Shown: positions 22,802 to 33,326 of the stretch, in pieces | Numbering within the stretch: the first letter of the stretch is position 1 | Layout of the letters: each line of letters begins with the position of its first letter | Source: Streptomyces phaeoluteigriseus | Lineage (GTDB): Bacteria > Actinomycetota > Actinomycetes > Streptomycetales > Streptomycetaceae | DNA length: 38,749 bases | Direction of reading: 5' to 3' | Assembly (NCBI RefSeq): GCF_001896135.2 | Contig: NZ_MPOH02000011.1 | Coordinates: forward strand, 963,050 to 1,001,798 | The notes under the pieces: generated by a model | Seen by the model: the letters and a program-made list of their open reading frames with translations, nothing else | Database searches by the model: none | What the model was told of the DNA's origin: nothing | Program-made: the position numbers and the translations under genes

Positions 22802-23526
22802 GCGGGTTCCCGTCGTTCGAGAAATGCCGTCATTCCCTCGCGGGCCTGCGGGGAGGCGAACAGTCGGGCGGAGAGCGCGGTGAGATCGGCCGCGTCCCGC
22901 TCGAACGCCTCCAGCACCCTAACCGTGAGCAGTCGTTTCGTCTCCGCCAGGCCTTGGGGGGCGGCCTTGCGCAGGCCGTCCAGGACGGGGGCGAGTACGG
23001 CGTCGACGTCGTCGGCGGTCGCGGTGAGCAGGCCGATGCGGGCCGCCTCGGGGGCGGCGAAGCGTTCGCCGGTGAGGTAGTAGCGGGACAGGGCGCGGGG
23101 GTCGGTGCGCGGGAGGAGCGGAAGGGAGATGACCGCCGGGGCCACGCCGATGCGTACCTCGGTGAAGGCGAACGTCGACGCGGTGGAGGCGGCGGTGATG
23201 TCGCAGGCGGCGAGGAGACCGAGGCCGCCGGCGCGGACGTGGCCGGTGACGCGGGCGACGACCGGCTTGGGCAGTTCGACGAGCCGGCGCAGCAGGGCGA
23301 CGAACGCGTCCGGGGCGGGTGGGTCGCGCAGGTCGGCTCCGGCGCAGAAGGTGCCGCCGGTGTGGGTGAGGACGACCGCCCGGACGTCGGGGTCCTGGGC
23401 GCAGTCGGTGAGCGCGTCGGCGAGTGCGGCGACGAGGGGTGCCGAGAGGGCGTTGCGCGTGCCGGTGGCGTCGAGGCTGAGGGTCTCGACGCCGCGCTCA
23501 CGGGTGCGGCCGATCAGCGAGGTCAT
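22789..23526 (-). CDS. Enoyl-CoA hydratase/isomerase family protein
   Basis: A 245-residue crotonase-fold enzyme. The CoA/oxyanion elements are present: FCAGADLRD and VRAGGLGLLAACDIT. The second acidic position is in TFAFTEVRIGVAP. The first catalytic Glu of classic hydratases (GGGxE) is replaced by Gly (RAGGLGLL), so it may act as an isomerase, lyase or weak hydratase. ATG 23526 (MTSLIGR) is used; a longer start at 23577 would overlap the ligase gene. It lies between the CoA ligase and TetR genes and probably performs the hydration step of the pathway. Confidence 0.88.
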   Translation of the reverse strand: MTSLIGRTRERGVETLSLDATGTRNALSAPLVAALADALTDCAQDPDVRAVVLTHTGGTFCAGADLRDPPAPDAFVALLRRLVELPKPVVARVTGHVRAGGLGLLAACDITAASTASTFAFTEVRIGVAPAVISLPLLPRTDPRALSRYYLTGERFAAPEAARIGLLTATADDVDAVLAPVLDGLRKAAPQGLAETKRLLTVRVLEAFERDAADLTALSARLFASPQAREGMTAFLERREPAWVL

Positions 23527-23573
23527 GGCTGCTGCTCCCGCTGTCGCCGTCCTGGGTGCCTGCTCCGGTGCGG

Positions 23574-25142
23574 TCATGGGCGTTCCCGCAGTTCGCGGCG
23601 GAGGATCTTCCCGGAGGCCGCGCGCGGGACGGCGTCGAGGAAGGTGACGAGGCGGACGCGTTTGTACGGTGCGACGCGTTCGGCGACGTACATCGCGACC
23701 TCCCCCTCGGCGAGGTCGGGGGCGGTCGGCTGGCGGACGACGTAGGCGTGCGGCACCTCGTTGCCGTCGCCGTCGTACTCGCCGACGACGGCGGCGTCGG
23801 CGATGCCGGGGTGGGTCAGGAGCAGGGCCTCCAGTTCGGCGGGGGCCACCTGGAAGCCCTTGTACTTGATGAGTTCCTTGACCCGGTCGACGACGAACAG
23901 CCAGCCGCCGGCGTCCACGCGGCCGATGTCGCCGGTGTGCAGCCAGCCGTCGCCGTCGATCATGGCGTCGGTGGCGTCGGGGCGGCCCAGGTAGCCCTTC
24001 ATGACCTGCGGGCCGCGGATGAGGATCTCGCCCGGTTCGCCGACGCCGAGGTCCTTGGCGGGGTCGTCGAGGGAGACGACGCGCATCTCGGTGCCGGCGA
24101 TCAGCTTGCCGACGGTGCCGGCGGGCGCCTCCCGCATGGCGTCCAGGGGGACGACGTGGGTACCGGGCGACAGTTCCGTCATGCCGTAGGCCTGGCCGAC
24201 GGGCGGCAGGTTCAGGCGGGCGGAGCAGGCGGCGGCGAGGCCCGCGTCCAGGGGTGCGGCGGCGCTGATGACGTACCGCAGGGACGACAGGTCGTACTGG
24301 GCGACCGCCGGGTGTTTGGCGAGGGCGAGGACGATCGGCGGGGCCACGTACAGGCCGGTGATGCGGTGGTTCTGGATGGCCGCGAGGAACGTCGCCAGGT
24401 CGAAGCGGGGCAGCACGACGACGGTGGCGCCCTTGCGCAGCGGCGCGTTCATCAGGGCGGTGAGGCCGTAGATGTGGAAGAAGGGGAGAACCGCGAGGAT
24501 GCGGTCGCCGGGGCCCGCCGTGATCGCCGGTTCGAGCTGGGCGAGGTTGGTGGCGATCTGCCGGTGGGTGAGCATCACGCCCTTGGGGACGCCGGTGGTG
24601 CCCGAGGAGTAGGGCAGGGCCGCGACGTCCTCGACGGGGTCGATGACGACCTGCGGCTCGGGAGCGGCGGAGGCGAGCATGTCGATCAGTGAGCGGTGCC
24701 CGGAGGCGCTGTCGCAGACGAAGATCTCCTCGACGCCGCCCGCCAGTTCGGCCGCCCGGCGGGCCGTCTCCAGCAGCGGGGAGACGGTGACGATCCAGCG
24801 GGCGGCCGAGTCGCCGAGCTGCTTGGCGAACTCCTCGGCGGTGGCGAGGGGGTGCACGGTGGTGACGGTGGCCCCCGCGCGCGTGGCGGCGTAGAACGCG
24901 GTCGGGAAGGCCACGGTGTTGGGGCTGTGCAGGGCGAGGACGTCACCCTTGCGGACGCCGGCCTCGGCGAGGGCGGCGGCGATCCGCCGGTGGAACCGGT
25001 CCACCTGCTCGTAGGTGAGAGTGGTGCCGTCGGTGCCGTCGACGAGGGCGGGCAGGTCGCCGAACCCGGCGGCGTGGCCCAGCACGGCGTCGTGGATGGG
25101 GAGGTCTACGGGCGGGACGTCTGCGTACTCGCTGCGGAACAT
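23574..25142 (-). CDS. 4-coumarate/cinnamate:CoA ligase-like AMP-forming enzyme
   Basis: A 522-residue ANL-superfamily enzyme that activates a carboxylic acid with ATP and CoA. The P-loop is LPYSSGTTGVPKGVML (~177-191), then GQAYGMTELSP, the hinge region GWLHTGDIGRVD and the C-terminal Lys in PRAASGKILRR. It resembles S. coelicolor cinnamate:CoA ligase ScCCL. Ala294 in VISA294AAP sits at the position known to control acceptance of cinnamate over 4-coumarate in ScCCL. Likely substrates are aryl or branched acids. The ATG has GGAGGA close upstream. It lies 46 bp downstream of the acyl-CoA dehydrogenase. Confidence 0.92.
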   Translation of the reverse strand: MFRSEYADVPPVDLPIHDAVLGHAAGFGDLPALVDGTDGTTLTYEQVDRFHRRIAAALAEAGVRKGDVLALHSPNTVAFPTAFYAATRAGATVTTVHPLATAEEFAKQLGDSAARWIVTVSPLLETARRAAELAGGVEEIFVCDSASGHRSLIDMLASAAPEPQVVIDPVEDVAALPYSSGTTGVPKGVMLTHRQIATNLAQLEPAITAGPGDRILAVLPFFHIYGLTALMNAPLRKGATVVVLPRFDLATFLAAIQNHRITGLYVAPPIVLALAKHPAVAQYDLSSLRYVISAAAPLDAGLAAACSARLNLPPVGQAYGMTELSPGTHVVPLDAMREAPAGTVGKLIAGTEMRVVSLDDPAKDLGVGEPGEILIRGPQVMKGYLGRPDATDAMIDGDGWLHTGDIGRVDAGGWLFVVDRVKELIKYKGFQVAPAELEALLLTHPGIADAAVVGEYDGDGNEVPHAYVVRQPTAPDLAEGEVAMYVAERVAPYKRVRLVTFLDAVPRAASGKILRRELRERP

Positions 25143-25188
25143 GGTTCCTCCTCGCTGCCCGGCGGATGACCGGCGGGCGACCGGACGG

Positions 25189-26325
25189 TCAGTACGACTT
25201 GGGCAGGCCCAGGGTCTGGTGGGAGACGTAGTTGAGAATCATCTCCCGGCTCACCGGGGCGATACGAGCCACGCGCGAGGCCGTTATCAGCGAGGCGAGG
25301 CCGAACTCGCGGGTGAGGCCGTTGCCCCCGAGGGTGTGCACCGCCTGGTCGACCGCCTTCACGCAGGCCTCCCCGGCGGCGTACTTCGCCATGTTGGCGG
25401 CCTCGCCCGCGCCGGCGTCGTCCCCGGCGTCGTACAGATGGGCCGCCTTCTGCATCATCAGGCGGGCCAGTTCGAGGTCGATGTGGGCCTGGGCGAGGGG
25501 GTGCGCTATGGCCTGGTGGGCGCCGATGGGGGTTTTCCAGACGGTGCGCTCGCGGGCGTACGCGATTGCCTTGCCGAGGGCGTAGCGGCCCATGCCGATC
25601 GCGAAGGCGGCCGTCATGATGCGCTCCGGGTTGAGGCCGGCGAACAGTTGGAGCAGCCCCGCGTCCTCGTCGCCGACGAGTGCCCCGGCGGGCAGCCGTA
25701 CGTCGTCCAGGACCAGCTCGAACTGCTTCTCCACCGCTTGCAGTTCCATGTCGATGGGCCGCCGGGTGAAGCCGGGGGCGTCGCGCGGGACGATGAACAG
25801 GCAGGGCTTGAGGCGGCCTGTGCGGGAGTCTTCCGTGCGGCCGACGATGAGGGTGGCGTCGGCGATGTCCACGCCGGAGACGAACACCTTGCGGCCGGTC
25901 AGCAGCCAGTCGCCACTCGCCTCGTCGCGGCGGGCGGTGGTGGTGATGCGGTGGCTGTTGGAGCCGGCGTCGGGCTCGGTGATGCCGAAGGCCATCAGGC
26001 GGGAGCCGTCGGCGAGGGCGGGGAGCCACTCCCGCTTCTGGGCGTCCGTGCCGAAGCGGGCGATCACCGTGCCGCAGATGGCCGGGCTGACGATCATCAT
26101 CAGCAGGGGGGAACCCGCGGTGCCGAGTTCTTCCAGGACGAGGGAGAGTTCGGCGATGCCGCCGCCTCCGCCTCCGTACTCCTCGGGGAGGTTGACGCCG
26201 ATGTAGCCGAGCTTGGCGGCTTGCTGCCACAGGTCGCCGTTCGTGGAGGCGTGGTGGTCCTTGGCGAAGCCGGATACCGCTGCCCGGAGGGCCTTGTGCT
26301 CGTCGGACTCGATCAGGGTGGTCAT
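25189..26325 (-). CDS. Acyl-CoA dehydrogenase
   Basis: A 378-residue FAD enzyme that introduces an alpha,beta double bond into an acyl-CoA. Domains follow the family order: N-terminal helical (DEHKALRAAVSGFAKDHHAST), middle beta (MAFGITEPDAGSNSHRITTTARRD, GRKVFVSGVDIADATLIVGR) and C-terminal helical (KYAAGEACVKAVDQAVHTLGGNGLTREFGLASLITASRVARI). Length is typical. ATG 26325 follows a GAAGGAG-type site. It sits between the ligase and the carboxylase alpha gene, and the 147-bp gap upstream holds a MITE-like element. Confidence 0.93.
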   Translation of the reverse strand: MTTLIESDEHKALRAAVSGFAKDHHASTNGDLWQQAAKLGYIGVNLPEEYGGGGGGIAELSLVLEELGTAGSPLLMMIVSPAICGTVIARFGTDAQKREWLPALADGSRLMAFGITEPDAGSNSHRITTTARRDEASGDWLLTGRKVFVSGVDIADATLIVGRTEDSRTGRLKPCLFIVPRDAPGFTRRPIDMELQAVEKQFELVLDDVRLPAGALVGDEDAGLLQLFAGLNPERIMTAAFAIGMGRYALGKAIAYARERTVWKTPIGAHQAIAHPLAQAHIDLELARLMMQKAAHLYDAGDDAGAGEAANMAKYAAGEACVKAVDQAVHTLGGNGLTREFGLASLITASRVARIAPVSREMILNYVSHQTLGLPKSY

Positions 26326-26380
26326 GGTGGGCTCCTTCGCGTGCGGCTCGTCCGTGGCTGGGCGCGTGGGTCCTGTCGTC

Positions 26381-26476
26381 CTGGGGCCTGTCGTTCGGAT
26401 CACGCCGCAGACGCGGGGTCCGGCACTGAACAGCGCTGTCGATTTCCCGCGACCTGATCCAAACGACAGGCCCTAG
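26381..26476. mobile_element. MITE-like element with ~24-bp terminal inverted repeats
   Basis: The ends share a common core GGGCCTGTCGTT(C/T)GGATCA in inverted orientation (left from 26381, right ending near 26476), with about three mismatches in 24 bases. The ~50-bp interior has no gene. The right end overlaps the stop codon of the carboxylase alpha gene (CTAG context). I recall the GGCCTGTCGTTTGGATCA end sequence from non-autonomous repeats or IS relatives in Streptomyces, but cannot verify this. It sits inside an otherwise tightly packed operon. Confidence 0.6.
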
Positions 26477-28319
26477 GGCGTCCGCACCACCGCCAGGAGT
26501 GCGTTGACCTCCACCTGCTGTCCCGTCGTCACCGGCAGTGCCGTCAGCGTCCCCGCCGCCGGTGCCGAGATGACGTGTTGCATCTTCATCGCTTCCAGCC
26601 ACACGATCGGTTCGCCCGCCCGGACACTCGATCCGGTGACGAGGCCGTCCGCGATCTTGACGACCGTGCCGGGCATCGGGGCCAGCAGGGAGCCGGGGGC
26701 GCGCTGGTTCTCGGGCTCGGGGAAGCGCGGCAGGGCGGTGAGGGTGGTGGCGTTCACGTGGACGCGGTCGCCGTGGCGGGCCACCTGGAACCTGCGCCGT
26801 ACGCCGTCCGCCTCCAGGACGACGAGGGCCGCGTCCGCGTGGACGACGTGCACGCCGTCCGCCGTGAGGCCGCTCCGGGTGTGGTGGTAGCGGACCTCGT
26901 GTTCCTCGCCCGCCAGGAGGTAGCGGCGGGTCTGCGGCTGGGAGGGCAGGTTGCGCCAGCCGCCGAAGCGGGAGCGGCCGTGGGCCTCGGCCAGGGCCGC
27001 CGCCAGCGGGGCGTACGGGTCGGGGGCCGGTGCCGTGAGGGTCGTGAGGTGGCGGTCGTAGAAGCCGGTGTCCATGCGGGCGGAGGTGAACTCCTCGTGC
27101 CGCAGGGAGGCGACGAGGAGGTCGCGGTTGGTGACCGGGCCGTGGATGGTCGCCTTCTCCAGGGCGCCCGCGAGGCTGCGGACGGCCTCCGCGCGCGTGG
27201 GGGCGTGGGCGACGACCTTGGCGATCATGGGGTCGTAGTGGACGCCGATGGTGTCGCCGTCGCCGAAGCCGGTGTCGAGGCGGACGCCCTCGGGGACGGC
27301 AAGGCGGTGCAGGGTGCCGGTCTGGGGGGTCCAGTCGGCCGCCGGGTCCTCGGCGTAGAGGCGGGCCTCGACGGCGTGGCCGCGCGCGCGTGGCGGCTCG
27401 GCGGCCAGGGCGTGGCCCTCCGCGACGCGGATCTGCTCCGCCACCAGGTCGATGCCGAAGACGGCCTCCGTGACGGGGTGTTCGACCTGGAGGCGGGTGT
27501 TCATCTCCAGGAAGTGGGCGCGGCCGTCGGCGACGAGGAACTCGACGGTTCCGGCTCCGGTGTAGTCCACGGCGCGCGCGGCCCGCACGGCGAGCGTCCG
27601 CAGCTCGTCGGCGAGTTCGTCGGAGAGTCCGGGGGCCGGGGCCTCCTCGACGACCTTCTGGTGGCGGCGCTGGAGGGAGCAGTCGCGGGTGCCGAGCGCC
27701 CAGACCGTGCCGTGGGTGTCGGCGAGGATCTGCACCTCGACGTGGCGGCCGTTCTCCAGGTAGGGCTCGACGAAGACCTCGCCGTCGCCGAAGGCGCTCG
27801 CGGCCTCGGCGCGCGCGCCCTCGAGGGCGGGCTTCAGCTCGGCCGGGCGGCGCACGACGCGCATGCCGCGTCCGCCGCGCCCGCGGCGGCCTTCACCAGG
27901 ACGGGAAGGTCGGCCTCGGTCACGTCGTCGGCGCGCAGCGGGTCGAGCCCCATGAGCGCCTTCGCCCGCGTCTTGGACGCCATGGCCTCGATCGCCTCGG
28001 GCGGCGGCCCGATCCAGACGAGGCCGGCGTCCAGGACGGCGCGGGCGAAGCCGGCGTTCTCGGAGAGGAAGCCGTAGCCGGGGTGCACGGCGTCCGCGCC
28101 CGCCGTGACGGCCGCCTTCACGATCAGGTCGGCCCGCAGATACGTCTGTGCGGGAGTGGTGCCCGGCAGCCGTACGGCCGTGTCGGCCACGCGCGTGTGC
28201 AGGGCGTTCTCGTCGGCGTCCGAGTGCACGGCGACCGTGCGGATTCCCGACGCACGGCAGGTGCGGAAGACGCGGCAGGCGATCTCGCCGCGGTTGGCGA
28301 CGAGCACAGAAGTGATCAC
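26473..28319 (-). pseudogene. Acyl-CoA carboxylase alpha subunit (biotin carboxylase plus BCCP), single-base frameshift
   Basis: About 615 residues when repaired. The biotin carboxylase domain starts VITSVLVANRGEIACRVFRTCRASG and holds HPGYGFLSENAGFA, EMNTRLQVEHPVTE and GHAVEARLYAEDP. The C-terminal biotinyl domain has EAMKMQHV near the end. The frame breaks within the ATP-grasp glycine loop: VLVKAAAG should continue GGGRGMRVVRRPAELKPALEG, which is present but in another frame from about 27876-27884. One missing G in the GC run explains it. The GTG start 28319 has GAGGGA 7 bases upstream, 11 bp after the beta-subunit stop. With the beta subunit it would carboxylate propionyl-, methylcrotonyl- or geranyl-type acyl-CoA. 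Confidence 0.85.
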
Positions 28320-28330
28320 TGGTAGGTCCC

Positions 28331-29925
28331 TCACATCCGGAAGACGCCGAATCCGCCCCGCGTGCCCTCGTAGGGGGCGGTGTGGACGGCCGACAGGCAC
28401 AGGCCGAGGACGGTGCGGGTGTCGCGCGGGTCGATGACACCGTCGTCGTACAGCCGCCCGGACAGGAACATGGGCAGCGACTCGGACTCGATCTGCTGCT
28501 CGACCATCGCGCGCAGGGCCGCGTCGCCCTCGTCGTCGTAGGGCAGGCCCTTCGCGGCGGCCGACTGGCGGGCGACGATGGAGAGCACCCCGGCGAGCTG
28601 CTGCGGGCCCATCACGGCCGACTTGGCGCTGGGCCAGGCGAACAGGAAGCGGGGGTCGTAGGCGCGCCCGCACATGCCGTAGTGGCCGGCGCCGTACGAG
28701 GCGCCCATGAGGACGGAGAGGTGGGGGACCCTGGAGTTGGAGACCGCGTTGATCATCATCGCCCCGTGCTTGATGATGCCGCCCTGCTCGTACTCCCTGC
28801 CGACCATGTAGCCGGTGGTGTTGTGCAGGAAGACCAGGGGGATGTCGCGCTGGTTGGCGAGCTGGATGAACTGGGCGGCCTTCTGGGACTCGGCGCTGAA
28901 CAGCACGCCCTGGGCGTTGGCGAGGATGCCGACCGGGTAGCCGTGCAGGCTCGCCCAGCCGGTGACCAGGCTCGTCCCGTAGAGCGGCTTGAACTCGTCG
29001 AAGTCGGAGGCGTCGACGATCCGGGCGATCACCTCGCGCGGGTCGAACGGCACCTTGAGGTCGCCGGGGACGATCCCGAGGAGTTCCTCGGGGTCGTACC
29101 TGGGCGGCTCGGCCGGTCCGGGATCGTCGTACGCCTTGCGGTGGTTGAGGCGGGCGACGACCCGCCGGGCCTGGCGCAGGGCGTCCTGTTCGTCGACGGC
29201 GAAGTGGTCGGCGAGACCGGACACGCGCGCGTGCATCTCCGCGCCGCCCAGGGACTCGTCGTCGCTCTCCTCACCGGTCGCCATCTTCACCAGCGGCGGC
29301 CCGCCCAGGAACACCTTCGCCCGCTCCTTGACCATGATCACGTGGTCGGACATGCCGGGGACGTACGCTCCCCCGGCCGTGGAGTTGCCGAAGACGACGG
29401 CGACGGTCGGGATGCCGGCCGCGGACAGCCGGGTCAGGTCCCGGAAGATCGCGCCGCCGGGGATGAAGATCTCCTTCTGCGAGGGCAGGTCGGCGCCGCC
29501 GGACTCCACCAGGCTGATGCAGGGCAGCCGGTTGGCGAGCGCGATGTCGTTGGCGCGCAGGGCCTTCTTCAGCGACCACGGGTTGCTGGCGCCGCCGCGC
29601 ACCGTGGGGTCGTTGGCGGTGATCAGGCACTCGACGCCCTCGACGACCCCGATGCCGGTGACGAGGGAGGCGCCGACCGCGTACTCGCTGCCCCAGGCCG
29701 CCAGCGGCGACAGTTCCAGGAACGGGGTGTCGGGGTCGAGGAGCAGCTCGACGCGCTCGCGGGCCAGCAGCTTGCCGCGCCCCCGGTGCCGGGCGACGTA
29801 CTTCTCGCCACCGCCCGCCAGCGCCTTGGCGTGCTCGGCGTCGAGGTCGGCGAGCTTGGCGAGCATGCTGTCGCGGTGGGCTCGGTGGTCGGGGCCGTGG
29901 GGGTCGAGCGCCGACGACAGGACGG

Positions 29926-29929
<4 letters not shown>
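28331..29929 (-). CDS. Acyl-CoA carboxylase beta subunit (carboxyltransferase)
   Basis: A 532-residue carboxyltransferase with fused N- and C-terminal crotonase-like halves. Motifs include GGASNPWSLKKALRANDIAL, GNSTAGGAYVPGMSDHVIMV, KERAKVFLGGPPLVKMATGEE and the C-terminal GASYGAGHYGMCGRAY. Length and motifs match the methylcrotonyl/geranyl-CoA carboxylase beta group (LiuB/AtuC-like) better than propionyl-CoA carboxylase, which fits the adjacent AtuA-like gene. The GTG start at 29929 overlaps the AtuA stop by 4 bases and has GGAGGA upstream. It partners with the downstream alpha subunit. Confidence 0.92.
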
Positions 29930-31604
<1,675 letters not shown>

Positions 31605-31608
<4 letters not shown>

Positions 31609-32398
31609 CGGGCGCCTTGCTTCGGCGGGCGGCCGGTGCCGGGCGGCCCCGCGAAGGCCTGGGCGATGTCCAGCCAGCGGTCGGCGTCGGAGCCCTCGGC
31701 GTGCAGCGCGAGGTCGGCGCGGTGGGCGCGCTGGGTGACCAGCAGGCAGAAGTCGAGCGCGGGGCCGGTGACGCGCTGGGGGGCGTCCTCGGGACCGTAC
31801 GTCCACGACTCGCCGGACGGGCTGCGGAGTTCCACCCGGACGGGGTCGGCCGGGGCGGGGAGGCCGTGCACGCCGAAGGCGAAGTCCCGGGTGCGGACGC
31901 CGAGGCGGGCGATGTGCCGGATGCGGTCGGTGGGGGCGTGGGTGGCGCCGAGGGCCTCGGCCACGTCCAGACCGTGGGCCCAGGTCTCCATGAGGCGGGC
32001 GGTGGCGAGGGAGGCGGCCGCCATCGGGGGGCCGTACCAGGGGAACCGGGCGCCGGCCGGGGCCTCGCGCAGCGCCTCGTCGAGGGCGGCGCGGCCTGTG
32101 CGCCAGCGCGCGAGCAGCTCGGCGGGCGGGAGGACGGCGGCTTCCTCGGCGCCCTGGTCGACGAAGGAGTCGGGGGCGGCGAGCGCCTGTTCGACCAGGG
32201 TCCGGAACCCGTCCTCGTCCGTGACGGCGAGCAGGGCGGAGCGGTCGGTCCAGGCGAGATGCGCGATCTGGTGGGCGACGGTCCAGCCGGGGGCGGGGGT
32301 CGGGAGGCCCCAGCGATCCGGACCGCCCCGGCCACCAGCCGGTCGAGTTCGTCGCTTTCGGCACGCAGGTCGTCGAGCACGGGCGTCGGGTCGGCCAT
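31605..32398 (-). pseudogene. TIGR03084-type DinB/mycothiol-related protein, single-base frameshift
   Basis: About 264 residues when repaired. It is a member of the DinB-like, maleylpyruvate-isomerase N-terminal superfamily, with metal-binding His in [20 protein letters not shown] and [14 protein letters not shown]. The N-terminus [25 protein letters not shown] starts at ATG 32398. The continuation [15 protein letters not shown] is in another frame from about 32322-32330, and one missing G explains it. No good Shine-Dalgarno precedes 32398; ATG 32410 and 32446 are in-frame alternatives. First gene of the catabolic operon, overlapping the AtuA-family gene start by four bases. Its reaction is unknown. 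Confidence 0.75.
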
Positions 32399-32428
32399 GG
32401 GGAGGAGCATGGCAGCGGCCCCAGAAAC

Positions 32429-32450
32429 AATCAAGCATGCTTGCATGATT
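32429..32450 (-). promoter_or_regulatory. Operator-like palindrome at the head of the catabolic operon
   Basis: A 22-bp imperfect palindrome (18 of 22 positions symmetric) centred on the perfect core CAAGCATGCTTG (32432-32443) with AATCA/TGATT ends. It is strikingly A/T-rich for this genome and lies about 30-50 bases upstream of the first operon gene, overlapping the expected promoter. Size and shape fit a TetR-family operator, and the operon ends with a tetR gene. Confidence 0.6.
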
Positions 32451-32481
32451 TATTGGGCGGGAGTGGGACGGGGGCGGGAGT

Positions 32482-32564
32482 GTCGGCGGATCGGCGGTCG
32501 GCGGATCGGCGGTCGGCGAGTCGGCGGTCGGCGAGTCGGCGAGTCGGCGGTCGGCGAGTCGGCG
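32482..32564. repeat. GTCGGCG/GATCGGCG minisatellite
   Basis: About eleven short units alternate between GTCGGCG and GATCGGCG or GAGTCGGCG over ~83 bp. The array lies in a 500-bp stretch (32451-32889) in which I see no gene; the rest is GC-rich sequence with short CCGGCC-type dyads. Confidence 0.8.
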
Positions 32565-32889
32565 CGGGCAGCGCCCGGTCGGGATACGTGACAGCGGCTG
32601 CCGCCTCGTCCCGGCACGCGACCAGGGCCCCGCCCGCCCGACACGCGTGCGAGTGGGGCCGGCGCCGGCCTGGCGATCCGGCCGGGGCCGCTGCTCTGCG
32701 CACTGGTGAGCGGGGGCCACCGCCGGCCTGCCTCCCTCACCCGGGACTCCGACCGGGCCATCCGGTCGGGGCCGCTGCCCCCAGCACGGCACGCGAGCGG
32801 GGCCGCCGGTCCGCCTCCCTCGCCCCCGACTCCGGGGGGAGATCACCCCGGCCGGCGCGCGTCACCCCGGCCGTCCGCCCCGTACACCC

Positions 32890-33108
32890 GCGCTCACGGT
32901 CACCCGCATGACACCCGGCTCGTCCCGGTCGTCCTGCCGCGGCGACCACGCTGTGCCGCTGCACTACAACGGCCCGGCGATGCTGCGGGGGATCGCGGCG
33001 GCCGACGCGCTCGCCGTCGTACCGCCCGGTGGCGCGCGGGCCGGTCAGGAGGCGGAGCTGCTCGATCTTCCGTGGGCCGCAGCGGGAATCGGTGCCTGTT
33101 TCACGTGA
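32890..33108 (+). pseudogene. moeA-like 3' remnant
   Basis: Only the C-terminal ~65 residues of what looks like a molybdopterin molybdotransferase are visible. HDTRLVPVVLPR lies in one frame. RGDHAVPLHYNGPAMLRGIAA and DALAVVPPGGARAGQEAELLDLPW lie in another, from about 32940, again consistent with one missing base. The pattern AMLRGIAAADALAVVPPGG resembles domain IV of MoeA. No catalytic domain is found upstream. The stop codon lies within the first parS site. It may be a truncated relic, or the rest may be too diverged to see. Confidence 0.45.
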
Positions 33109-33112
33109 AACA
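33097..33112. other. parS site 1
   Basis: TGTTTCACGTGAAACA contains the perfect 14-bp Streptomyces ParB-binding sequence GTTTCACGTGAAAC (33098-33111). ParB spreading from such sites segregates chromosomes during sporulation. Confidence 0.92.
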
Positions 33113-33136
33113 TCCGAAGAGGTCGAGTCATCCGGT

Positions 33137-33152
33137 TGTTTCACGTGAAACA
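33137..33152. other. parS site 2
   Basis: A second perfect TGTTTCACGTGAAACA, 40 bp (centre to centre) from site 1, about four helical turns. Confidence 0.92.
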
Positions 33153-33173
33153 CCCGGATAGGCCAGCTCCGGC

Positions 33174-33189
33174 TGTTTCACGTGAAACA
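33174..33189. other. parS site 3
   Basis: A third perfect TGTTTCACGTGAAACA, 37 bp from site 2. A half-site GTGAAAC follows directly at 33194-33200. Confidence 0.92.
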
Positions 33190-33326
33190 GTCCGGTGAAA
33201 CGGCCGGGCTGCCTACCGCGCTGCCTGCCGCCAAGGGCGGGCGCTGCCTGCCGCCCACCGCCCAGACTCCCGACATCCGACTCGCGTCCCGACTCCCGGC
33301 CCCCGTTCCGGCACCCCGCTCCTGCC

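Noticed and set aside
32737..33153. 138-codon minus-strand open frame starting MFHVKQ
   Set aside because: The FHVK and VSRET peptides are simply translations of the parS palindrome; no other protein-like feature is present.
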